DNA of 5,557 nt from an uncultured Candidatus Saccharibacteria bacterium (GCA_946886725.1 CAMPJF010000070.1:1-5557), one strand, 5' to 3'; numbered from the stretch's first letter, positions 1 through 5,188 are shown. Made by a program: numbers and translations. The notes: a model not told the origin generated them from the sequence alone.

Positions 1-30
1 CAGTCATAGGATTGATCAAGCAAGCTTCGA

Positions 31-59
31 TTGACAAAAAGTAACAAAAATGCTAATGT
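31..59 (+). promoter_or_regulatory. Sigma70-type promoter of the 51-codon ORF
   Basis: A consensus -35 hexamer TTGACA (31-36) is followed after exactly 17 bases by TAATGT (54-59), a weak -10 box that carries an extended TGC just before it (51-53). Transcription would start near 66 and give a leader of about 24 bases. TAATGT is repeated directly at 60-65, so the exact -10 register is uncertain. This is the only consensus -35 box I see in the window. Confidence 0.55.
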
Positions 60-89
60 TAATGTATACCTATTAAGGAAAACAAACAT

Positions 90-245
90 ATGGCAGAAGA
101 AAAAATAGACAACGCAACTCCTACTAGCGACGACCTTGATGTACTCCGCGTTTTACTACACACAATTAAAGGAATTAGCCCAATTTCGACAACTGAAGGT
201 TACATGCCAATTGACGCATCCGACGATCCTTTGCTAGAGAATTAA
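90..245 (+). CDS. Small acidic hypothetical protein (51 aa)
   Basis: I do not recognise this product. The reading frame ATG (90) to TAA (243-245) encodes 51 residues beginning MAEEKIDNATPTSDD and ending DASDDPLLEN. It has 11 Asp/Glu against 3 Lys/Arg, no cysteine and no tryptophan. A short hydrophobic middle (about residues 17-33, DVLRVLLHTIKGISPIS) could form one amphipathic helix but is too short and polar for a membrane span; both ends look disordered. AAGGAA (75-80) sits nine bases before the ATG, a good ribosome site, and a consensus -35 lies upstream, so expression is credible. It contains a single Arg codon, so it does not look like an arginine attenuation leader for the argS gene 34 bases downstream. 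No terminator separates the two, but argS has its own -10 box. Confidence 0.6.
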   Translation: MAEEKIDNATPTSDDLDVLRVLLHTIKGISPISTTEGYMPIDASDDPLLEN

Positions 246-263
246 GGGGTTTGACGCGCACTT

Positions 264-272
264 TGGTATAAT
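264..272 (+). promoter_or_regulatory. Extended -10 promoter of argS, start site at the ATG
   Basis: TGGTATAAT (264-272) is a perfect TATAAT (267-272) with the TGn extension. Counting 12 bases from its first T puts transcription start at 279, one base before the argS ATG at 280, so the message would be leaderless. No -35-like hexamer lies at 15-19 bases; TTGACG at 251-256 is only 10 bases away and cannot serve as a standard -35. The gene has no Shine-Dalgarno sequence, which agrees with leaderless initiation. Confidence 0.65.
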
Positions 273-279
273 CATACCA
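264..279. repeat. Perfect inverted repeat over the argS -10 box
   Basis: TGGTAT (264-269) and ATACCA (274-279) are exact reverse complements separated by AATC. The dyad covers the whole extended -10 element and ends at the base before the argS start codon. It could be an operator, or chance helped by the AT-rich -10 sequence. At the DNA level a bound protein would block polymerase. If transcription starts at 279 the RNA does not contain the hairpin. Confidence 0.5.
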
Positions 280-1941
280 ATGGATAAAAAAATCTCTCAG
301 TTAATAAAAGAACTTTTCGATGTCGACAGCGATGTCGTGTTGACGCGCCCAGACCCTCAGTTTGGTGATTATGCGACGAATGTTGCTATGCAAATCGCCA
401 AACCACTTGGCAGAAATCCGCGTGAGATCGCTGAAGAGATCGCTGTAAAACTTCGTGAAAATGAAGATTTCACAGAAGTATCAATCGCCGGGCCGGGCTT
501 TATTAATATTCGGCTTGGGGACACGGCGCTCCTTGCACTAGTGCGTAGGAATCCGCAGCCAGTCTATGCCGGTCAGAAAATTGTTTTCGAGTACAGCTGC
601 CCAAATGCTTTCAAGGAATTACATACGGGCCATTTGTATCAGACGGTGTTTGGTGATATTGCTTCGCGTTTGATGCTGGTTGGCGGGGCGAACTTGCAAC
701 GCACTAGTTTTGGCGGTGATGTTGGCTTGCACGTTGCGAAGTGTCTTTGGGGTATGGTGGCTGAGCTCGGCGGAGAATACCCGGAAAAATTGGCAACTGT
801 CGAGACTGACGCTTTTTCGCGTTCCCGTTGGATCAGTAGCTGCTATGTGCGTGGCGCCAAAGCCTACGAAGAAAATGCCGACGTAAAGGCCGATATCGAC
901 GAGCTGAACAAAACGATTTATGGATACCATAGCACGAATGATCAGGCGTCACCGCTGGCGAAGATATATTGGACAACGCGCCAGTGGAGCTTTGATTACT
1001 TTGACGCGTTTTATAAGCTTATAGACGTCGAACCTATGCGCTATTACCCCGAGAGTCAAACGGCTGAAATTGGAATGAGCGTTGTTAACGAACAGCTTGC
1101 TAAAGGTGTATTGAAAAAATCTGACGGGGCTATCGTCTTTGAGGGTGATGAATCAAAACACTTGCATACCCGTGTGTTCGTGACGTCGAAGGGCTTGCCG
1201 ACTTACGAGACGAAAGATATCGGTGTGATTTGGATGGAGAAGCAGGATTATGACTTTGATCACCGTTATTTGCTGACTGGCAATGATCAGAAAGAATATA
1301 TGCGAGTCGTGTTTGCGGCCGCCGAAGCGTTTCGTCCAGAAATGATAGGAACAATGACGCACATGACGAATGGAACGGTTAAGTTTGCCGACGGCAAGAA
1401 AATGAGCTCCCGTCTGGGCAATGTCACCCGTGCATTGGATGTCATAGATATCGTGCGCGAAAAGGTAAGTGAGCTTGTCGAAGATACGGCACTGATTAAC
1501 ATGGTGACTTTGGGGGCAATCAAGTACGCGTTTGCTCGCTACCGACTTGGCGGCGATATTGCCTTTGATATTGAAGAAACGGTCAGTTTACAGGGAAACT
1601 CCGGTCCATATCTGCAGTATGCGCATGCCCGAGCTCGTCGAATCCTTGAAAAGACGGGTTCGTTTACGATGCCGAGCGCTATCCGCAGCGAGGACCGCGC
1701 ACTGGTCCGCAAACTTGGTGAGTACGCAGAAGTGCTAGAACTTTCTATTCGCACGCTTGAGCCGCACCATATCTGCAATTATCTATTCGAACTGGCGCAG
1801 GAATTTAATCGCTACTACGAGAAAAATCAAGTCGCAGGTAATGAGCACGAGGTGCATCGAGCTGGCATTGTCGCACTTTATGCTGATACGCTTGCTGCCG
1901 GACTTGCAGTTCTTGGCATTGATGCGCCCGAGAAGATGTAG
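280..1941 (+). CDS. argS: Arginine--tRNA ligase (ArgRS)
   Basis: Class I aminoacyl-tRNA synthetase that attaches arginine to tRNA-Arg using ATP, in the cytoplasm. At 553 residues it has the usual ArgRS length. Residues about 1-80 form the ArgRS-specific N-terminal domain that contacts the tRNA D-loop (PQFGDYATNVAMQIAK, then VSIAGPGFINIRL). The catalytic fold follows, with the HIGH signature as HTGH at 115-118 in a SCPNAFKELHTGHL context and the KMSS signature intact at 374-377 (GKKMSSRLGNV). The C-terminal part, from about QGNSGPYLQYAHARAR (438-453), is the DALR anticodon-binding helical domain. The residue after HTGHL is Tyr where most ArgRS have Arg, and the usual GDWG is replaced by GGDVG (145-149), marking a divergent subgroup. 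The ATG at 280 lacks a ribosome site but sits directly under an extended -10 box. The final G of its TAG begins the GTG of the next gene. Confidence 0.95.
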   Translation: MDKKISQLIKELFDVDSDVVLTRPDPQFGDYATNVAMQIAKPLGRNPREIAEEIAVKLRENEDFTEVSIAGPGFINIRLGDTALLALVRRNPQPVYAGQKIVFEYSCPNAFKELHTGHLYQTVFGDIASRLMLVGGANLQRTSFGGDVGLHVAKCLWGMVAELGGEYPEKLATVETDAFSRSRWISSCYVRGAKAYEENADVKADIDELNKTIYGYHSTNDQASPLAKIYWTTRQWSFDYFDAFYKLIDVEPMRYYPESQTAEIGMSVVNEQLAKGVLKKSDGAIVFEGDESKHLHTRVFVTSKGLPTYETKDIGVIWMEKQDYDFDHRYLLTGNDQKEYMRVVFAAAEAFRPEMIGTMTHMTNGTVKFADGKKMSSRLGNVTRALDVIDIVREKVSELVEDTALINMVTLGAIKYAFARYRLGGDIAFDIEETVSLQGNSGPYLQYAHARARRILEKTGSFTMPSAIRSEDRALVRKLGEYAEVLELSIRTLEPHHICNYLFELAQEFNRYYEKNQVAGNEHEVHRAGIVALYADTLAAGLAVLGIDAPEKM

Positions 1942-2579
1942 TGCACGGAATGTCTGATGATTTTGCTTCACTGCGTCGACACGCATGGACGCTGCCATTT
2001 ACTTGTGCCATGGCGCTGGGTGCGATTACGTCGCTTATCGCCGGCCAGCACGCTCATATGGCAATTGCAATCTTCCTAGTGATATCAAGTACGCTCCCGC
2101 TCTTAATCGAGCGATTATGGAAAGTGCGGCTACCGACTTTTATCCAAGTCAGCTATGTTGGGTTCTTGTTTTTATCGATGTTTAGCGGTGAAGTGTTGGG
2201 GATGTATAGCCGATTTTATCCATGGGACGATATCATGCATTTTATTTCCGGCTTGTTTGTAGGGATGGGTGCCGTACTGTGGTTGACTAGTGTGGTCGAT
2301 CGGACGAAGTTAGCGGTTAGCTCGTGGTTGCTTGCTGTCTGCGTCTTTTGCTTAGGGGCGACAATTGCCGTGGTTTGGGAAGTAGTTGAATTTACCAGTG
2401 ACCGATTATTTGGTACGTTCACGCAGCGTAACGATCTGTTCGACACGATGACCGACTTGATGCTAGGGACGGTGAGTGCGCTGATCGTAGCGATTCTACT
2501 TGATCGTGCGTTACGAAAGAAGCGCAGTGCAGGTATGGATAAGGTCATTGCCTATTACCGCCATTTGAATCATCCGTAG
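1941..2579 (+). CDS. YjdF/DUF2238-like integral membrane protein
   Basis: A 212-residue membrane protein with about six predicted hydrophobic segments (near residues 17-35, 40-56, 66-82, 98-118, 125-149 and 169-188) and a basic tail (RALRKKR, 189-195). Conserved-looking polar residues lie in or at the membrane: WDDIMH (95-100) followed by SGLF, then WEVVEF (146-151) with D154, and DTMTDL (168-173). This WD..H / WE..E..D / D.M.DL pattern is what I associate with the YjdF (DUF2238) family; its biochemical function is not known to me. The GTG at 1941 shares its first base with the last base of the argS TAG, so termination-reinitiation is plausible; an ATG at 1950 would give 209 residues and cannot be excluded. 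No promoter is visible, so it is probably transcribed with argS. The link to argS looks positional, not functional. Confidence 0.75.
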   Translation: MHGMSDDFASLRRHAWTLPFTCAMALGAITSLIAGQHAHMAIAIFLVISSTLPLLIERLWKVRLPTFIQVSYVGFLFLSMFSGEVLGMYSRFYPWDDIMHFISGLFVGMGAVLWLTSVVDRTKLAVSSWLLAVCVFCLGATIAVVWEVVEFTSDRLFGTFTQRNDLFDTMTDLMLGTVSALIVAILLDRALRKKRSAGMDKVIAYYRHLNHP

Positions 2580-2594
2580 CGATAGCGGTATAAA

Positions 2595-2603
2595 TGCTAT
2601 AAT
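2595..2603 (+). promoter_or_regulatory. Extended -10 promoter of mscL
   Basis: TGCTATAAT (2595-2603) is a perfect TATAAT with a TGn extension. Transcription would start near 2610 and give a leader of about 22 bases that carries the GAGGAG ribosome site (2621-2626). No convincing -35 is present at 15-19 bases. An alternative TATAAA lies at 2589-2594. Confidence 0.6.
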
Positions 2604-2631
2604 CTTTGTACATAGTAATAGAGGAGTTGAT

Positions 2632-3054
2632 ATGGCTGCAAAAAAAGAAAATAAAACAGCGACACCTGCCGCTAAAGAGTCATCAAAGATAAAACGGGTT
2701 GCTGCGCAGGCTGTCAGTGTCACTCGGCATGGCAGTGGATTTATGACGTTCGTTCGCGAACAAGGCGTGGTCGGCTTGGCGGTCGGTCTGGCGATCGGTA
2801 CGGCGGCTGGTGCGTCAGTAAAACAAATTGTTGACGGCCTCATTAATCCGATTGTCGGCTTTTTGATTGGCGGCGTCGACCTGACAAAGTTAAGTTGGGT
2901 GGTAGTCGAAGCTAATGCGCAGGGAAAAGGCGGACTCGAGCTTGATTGGGGCGCAGTCGTATCGTCGTTGATTACATTGCTTGCGACAGCACTTGTTATT
3001 TACTGGCTAATTCACGTCGCCAAGCTCGATCGATTGGATAAAAAGAAACAGTAA
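2632..3054 (+). CDS. mscL: Large-conductance mechanosensitive channel, MscL family
   Basis: Membrane channel that opens under high membrane tension and releases solutes after hypo-osmotic shock; family members work as homopentamers. The first transmembrane helix is VVGLAVGLAIGTAAG (46-60), matching the pore-lining VVDLAVGVIIG of the family. INPIVGFLIGGVDL (71-84) matches the conserved end of the first helix, a short periplasmic loop follows, and TM2 lies at about 107-130, ending in HVAKLDRLDKKKQ. Three things are unusual: a basic, Ala/Lys-rich N-terminal extension of about 36 residues, EQG in place of the RGN before TM1 with Gly replacing the conserved Asp (G48), and no cytoplasmic helical bundle after TM2. 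GAGGAG (2621-2626), five bases before the ATG, is the strongest ribosome site in the window and supports the long N-terminus. An own promoter separates it from the gene upstream. Confidence 0.88.
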   Translation: MAAKKENKTATPAAKESSKIKRVAAQAVSVTRHGSGFMTFVREQGVVGLAVGLAIGTAAGASVKQIVDGLINPIVGFLIGGVDLTKLSWVVVEANAQGKGGLELDWGAVVSSLITLLATALVIYWLIHVAKLDRLDKKKQ

Positions 3055-3061
3055 TGCGATC

Positions 3062-3075
3062 GTAAGATACCTTAC
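3062..3075 (+). repeat. Short hairpin after mscL
   Basis: GTAAG (3062-3066) and CTTAC (3071-3075) form a perfect five-base-pair stem with a four-base loop, eight bases after the mscL stop. There is no following T-run, so it is not a standard intrinsic terminator. It might slow polymerase or protect the mscL 3' end. Confidence 0.35.
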
Positions 3076-3091
3076 ATACAGGTGAATGTAT
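3076..3091 (+). repeat. Second short hairpin between mscL and msrB
   Basis: ATACA (3076-3080) pairs with TGTAT (3087-3091) around a six-base loop, directly after the first hairpin. It would fold over the upstream ATG at 3086, which is one reason to doubt that start. No T-run follows. It is short and AT-rich, so chance is possible. Confidence 0.3.
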
Positions 3092-3097
3092 CCAAGA

Positions 3098-3103
3098 TAT
3101 AGT
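3098..3103 (+). promoter_or_regulatory. Possible -10 box of msrB
   Basis: TATAGT (3098-3103) matches five of six consensus bases, and its predicted start, 12 bases on from the first T, is the A of the ATG at 3110. It lacks the TG extension seen at the other genes. CATACA (3075-3080), 17 bases upstream, is a weak -35 candidate. Support comes mainly from the shared geometry with argS, orn and dnaG. Confidence 0.45.
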
Positions 3104-3109
3104 AAAGGT

Positions 3110-3508
3110 ATGAATAAAATAGCTAAAACTGATAGCGAATGGCAAGCCGAACTAACCCCCGAGCAATATAGGGTACTGCGTCAAAAGGGAACTGAGCGGC
3201 CGTTTAGCGGTCAGTATGACAGTACGTTTGACCCAGGATCATACCGCTGTGCTGCCTGTGGAACAAAGCTGTTTGCGAGCGAAACGAAATTTGATGCTCA
3301 TTGCGGATGGCCAAGCTTTTACGATGCGCTGCCTGGAACGGTTGAACGGCATACTGATGATTCATTGGGGATGTCGCGGACTGAGGTGACGTGTGCGACG
3401 TGCGGGGGGCATTTAGGGCATGTCTTTGAGGGCGAGGGGTTGAATGTTCCCACTGACCAGCGTTACTGTATCAATTCGCTTAGCCTGCAGTTTGACCCGT
3501 CCGACTAA
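3110..3508 (+). CDS. msrB: Peptide-methionine (R)-S-oxide reductase MsrB
   Basis: Reduces the R form of methionine sulfoxide in proteins, repairing oxidative damage in the cytoplasm with electrons usually drawn from thioredoxin. Numbered from the ATG at 3110 (132 residues), all key positions are present: structural zinc cysteines C47 and C50 (CAAC) and C95 and C98 (CATC), HCGWPSFYDA (64-73), GHLGHVF (100-106) and catalytic Cys C120 in RYCINS. C65, 55 residues before the catalytic Cys, is in the usual place for the resolving Cys. An in-frame ATG at 3086 would add eight residues (MYPRYSKG), but it has no usable ribosome site spacing, lies in a hairpin and would place the TATAGT box inside the coding region. 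The family N-terminus fits the shorter form. It has no MsrA fusion partner or signal peptide, and stands alone between mscL and orn. Confidence 0.93.
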   Translation: MNKIAKTDSEWQAELTPEQYRVLRQKGTERPFSGQYDSTFDPGSYRCAACGTKLFASETKFDAHCGWPSFYDALPGTVERHTDDSLGMSRTEVTCATCGGHLGHVFEGEGLNVPTDQRYCINSLSLQFDPSD

Positions 3509-3539
3509 TCATCAACCAGGCGACGAAAAGGGTTAAAGT

Positions 3540-3548
3540 TGCTATACT
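3540..3548 (+). promoter_or_regulatory. Extended -10 promoter of orn, start site at the ATG
   Basis: TGCTATACT (3540-3548) is a five-of-six -10 hexamer with the TGn extension. Its first T lies 13 bases before the orn ATG, the same distance as at argS, so transcription should begin at about 3555. No -35 match is visible. GAGG (3551-3554) lies only one base before the ATG and would be cut off or nearly so in the message, so it is unlikely to act as a ribosome site. Confidence 0.6.
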
Positions 3549-3555
3549 GTGAGGT

Positions 3556-4119
3556 ATGGATAAAAAACTTGCTAATGCGCGCACCAATCGAATCCTTTGG
3601 ATTGATTTAGAGATGACCGGCCTTGATCCAATCGAGGACCGCATACTAGAAGTCGCGGCTATCGTGACGGACTGGAAGTTTAACGAGCTCGCTACCTATG
3701 AAGGTGTTGTCAAAGTGGGGCCACGTCTAGTAGAGCGCCGAATGAAGGTCGGCAAGGACTTTTGGGATGCAAACCCCGAGGCCCGTGATGGCCTGATCAA
3801 TCAAAATCTCGAAAAAGGCCGCTCTGGCCGTACGATTGAAAACGAGCTGCTTGCTTTCATTGACGAGCATTTCGAAGCAGGACTACCCGTGCTGCTGGCC
3901 GGCAACTCTATTCATCAGGACCGTCGGTTTATCGCTAACGAGTGGCATCGCCTGGACGCTCGCTTGCATTATCGAATGCTTGATGTCAGCGCCTGGAAAG
4001 TTGTCTTTGAGGCGAAATATAAAAGACGTTTCACGAAGCCTGAAGAGCATCGTGCGCTGGGCGATATCCGTGGTAGTATTATGGAATTACAGTATTATTT
4101 GAAAAAGGTAAAAGCATGA
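3556..4119 (+). CDS. orn: Oligoribonuclease (3'-5' exonuclease, DEDDh)
   Basis: Degrades very short RNAs (two to about five nucleotides) to mononucleotides, the last step of mRNA decay, and clears pGpG derived from cyclic di-GMP in species that use it. At 187 residues it has the standard Orn length. The DEDDh catalytic set is complete: D17 and E19 in WIDLEMTGLD, D122 in GNSIHQDRRF, and H165 and D170 in HRALGDIRGS. HYRMLDVSAWK (138-148) is also typical. The start is well fixed: an in-frame TGA at 3550-3552 rules out a longer form, and the catalytic block begins at residue 15. The opening codons ATGGATAAAAAA are identical to those of argS. Its TGA stop overlaps the ATG of the next gene (ATGA, 4116-4119), so the pair is probably translationally coupled. 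Confidence 0.95.
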   Translation: MDKKLANARTNRILWIDLEMTGLDPIEDRILEVAAIVTDWKFNELATYEGVVKVGPRLVERRMKVGKDFWDANPEARDGLINQNLEKGRSGRTIENELLAFIDEHFEAGLPVLLAGNSIHQDRRFIANEWHRLDARLHYRMLDVSAWKVVFEAKYKRRFTKPEEHRALGDIRGSIMELQYYLKKVKA

Positions 4120-4457
4120 CACGAGAAGAACTAAATAAACACTTACTCGGCTACCCTGATACATGGCTAGACTTTCCGTTTGGTGAAGAGACATCGGTCT
4201 ACAAGGTGGGCGATAAGGCGTCGGGTGATAGTAAATTCTTTGCTATTATTCAAGACAATGCCAAGCCGCTGCGAATCAGCCTCAAGTGTGATCCGCAGCT
4301 TGCCGAGCTACTACGCGAAAAATATGAAACGGTTGTACCTGGGTATCATCTCAACAAGAAACATTGGAATACGATTATATGTTCGGGACAAGTACCCGAC
4401 GATGAACTGCAGGATTTTATACGTCTCAGCTATAATCTCGTAACCGGTCAGCTCTAG
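4116..4457 (+). CDS. YjbR/MmcQ-like protein (CyaY-like fold)
   Basis: A 113-residue soluble protein of the YjbR/MmcQ family (DUF419), which adopts a CyaY-like fold with a proposed but unproven DNA-binding role. The family signatures are clear: FPFGEETSVYKVGD (20-33), KFFAII (40-45), RISLKCDP (53-60), the diagnostic PGYHLNKKHWNT (75-86) and the final SYNLV (105-109). It looks complete. AAGG at 4105-4108 lies seven bases before the ATG, inside the end of orn, so it has a normal ribosome site in addition to the ATGA overlap and should be made from the orn message. The last three bases of its coding region are part of a CTAG that also holds the stop of the convergent minus-strand gene. Confidence 0.88.
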   Translation: MTREELNKHLLGYPDTWLDFPFGEETSVYKVGDKASGDSKFFAIIQDNAKPLRISLKCDPQLAELLREKYETVVPGYHLNKKHWNTIICSGQVPDDELQDFIRLSYNLVTGQL

Positions 4458-4465
4458 CGATCGGT
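4443..4465. repeat. Inverted repeat centred on the two convergent stops
   Basis: ACCGGTC (4443-4449) and GATCGGT (4459-4465) pair over seven positions, with one G-U wobble in the plus-strand RNA (a C-A mismatch in the minus-strand RNA). The loop contains the shared CTAG stop at 4454-4457. Neither side is followed by a T-run, so it is not a textbook terminator, but it is the only candidate for separating the two converging transcripts. Confidence 0.35.
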
Positions 4466-5068
4466 GCTATTGAACGACTCTAGTTGCTGCTTGATTGGCT
4501 GAAGATTTTCGTCTGTTTCCAAGAGGAACTCTTGCATGGATTTGCTTTTTGATTGCTCGGATATTTGTTGCATGAGTACTGCTATCGTTGCAAGCTTAAA
4601 GCCCATCTCGCGAGCGTACGTGTCATCAAATGTGGCATTCAAGCGAGCGTCTTCGAGCGTGGCGGTGATTTTATCAGCTTTTTCTTTTGCCACTGCAGTC
4701 TTATCGAGCTTGGTAACGTCGATTTTTTCTATGGCTAGCGGCGCAGCGATATCGCGGTTCGCGTTAGTAAGTAGAATTTTAAGATTGCTATTCACGCTTC
4801 GCAGCTGACTGCTTTTGATATTCTTTTGCGCCTTGTCGGAAACTTCCTGCATTGCCTGCATACGGGCCGCCAGGGTGACCATGCTCGTCTTTGGGCCGGC
4901 TGCGCTATTGCTAATGAAAATTAGAAAGCCGATTACGATTGTCAGTACCGTAACAATGATTGCGACCACTGCAACGACCGCGCGTTTATCAACGCCGGGG
5001 CGCTTTGGCTGCGGGGCGATCTGGTTCAGATAGTCAATTGGCGCTTGAGTGTTAGGATCAGGATACAT
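4454..5068 (-). CDS. Single-pass membrane protein of unknown function
   Basis: I cannot assign a function. The 204-residue product starts with a Pro-rich cytoplasmic segment (DPNTQAP, then DYLNQIAPQPKRPGVDKR, 12-29), has one strong hydrophobic helix (about 30-53, VVAVVAIIVTVLTIVIGFLIF), and continues as a mostly alpha-helical, Lys/Gln/Ala-rich domain (55-204). Basic residues just before the helix (K22, R23, K28, R29) predict N-in, C-out topology, placing the helical domain outside the membrane. It has no cysteine. From memory, DYLNQIAP-like starts recur in Saccharibacteria membrane proteins, which I cannot verify here. The start is forced: an in-frame TAA lies at 5083-5081 and no other start codon follows before 5068. 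No Shine-Dalgarno is present. It is divergent from dnaG across 120 bases and convergent with the yjbR-like gene. Confidence 0.8.
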   Translation of the reverse strand: MYPDPNTQAPIDYLNQIAPQPKRPGVDKRAVVAVVAIIVTVLTIVIGFLIFISNSAAGPKTSMVTLAARMQAMQEVSDKAQKNIKSSQLRSVNSNLKILLTNANRDIAAPLAIEKIDVTKLDKTAVAKEKADKITATLEDARLNATFDDTYAREMGFKLATIAVLMQQISEQSKSKSMQEFLLETDENLQPIKQQLESFNSTDR

Positions 5069-5078
5069 AGATGGGTCT

Positions 5079-5107
5079 ATTTAACCACAAACAGAATGAA
5101 TCAACAA
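5079..5107 (-). promoter_or_regulatory. Promoter of the minus-strand membrane protein gene
   Basis: On the minus strand, TTGTTG (5107-5102) is followed after 17 bases by TTAAAT (5084-5079), which has a TGG extension (5087-5085). Transcription would start near 5072 and leave only four bases before the ATG at 5068. The hexamers are imperfect (three and four of six), but spacing and the extended -10 are right and the near-leaderless layout matches the other genes. Confidence 0.5.
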
Positions 5108-5173
5108 CGCGCGCTTCTATTCGAAAGATCGGCAATCGATTATGAAGTCATGCCACCCGACAGAGGTAAAAAA

Positions 5174-5182
5174 TGATATAAT
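5174..5182 (+). promoter_or_regulatory. Extended -10 promoter of dnaG, start site at the ATG
   Basis: TGATATAAT (5174-5182) is a perfect TATAAT with the TGn extension. Twelve bases from its first T is 5189, exactly the A of the dnaG ATG. No -35 is recognisable at 15-19 bases, and no ribosome site lies at a usable distance. TGAT (5174-5177) and ATCA (5181-5184) also form a small dyad across the box. Confidence 0.65.
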
Positions 5183-5188
5183 CAAAGT

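Larger units (their letters stand above)
5069..5188. other. Divergent intergenic region
   Basis: These 120 bases separate the minus-strand membrane protein gene from dnaG. The left part holds the minus-strand promoter and the right end holds the dnaG -10 box. The middle (about 5108-5165) contains no gene, strong repeat or recognisable operator that I can see. Confidence 0.6.

Noticed and set aside
1..30. Possible end or divergent start of another gene at the left edge
   Set aside because: Only small palindromes (TTGATCAA, AAGCTT) are visible, and the sequence is too short to support any coding claim.
90..245. The 51-codon ORF as an attenuation leader peptide for argS
   Set aside because: It has a single Arg codon, no run of Arg codons, no following terminator hairpin, and argS has its own -10 box.
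251..256. TTGACG as the -35 box of argS
   Set aside because: Only 10 bases separate it from TATAAT; a working -35 needs about 15-19. The same string recurs inside argS, so it looks incidental.
619..930. Minus-strand open frame inside argS (103 codons)
   Set aside because: It is the shadow of a well-supported argS; its translation has no family signature and no promoter or ribosome site is evident.
3062..3091. Intrinsic terminator after mscL
   Set aside because: The two hairpins are only five pairs each, AT-rich, and no T-run follows.
4536..5033. Plus-strand open frames opposite the minus-strand membrane protein gene
   Set aside because: They are short, overlap a frame with a coherent membrane-protein layout and forced start, and show no recognisable motifs.
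5162..5182. AGAGG followed by ATG ATA TAA as a two-codon leader ORF upstream of dnaG
   Set aside because: It lies upstream of the predicted transcription start and overlaps the -10 box, so it would not be transcribed from this promoter.
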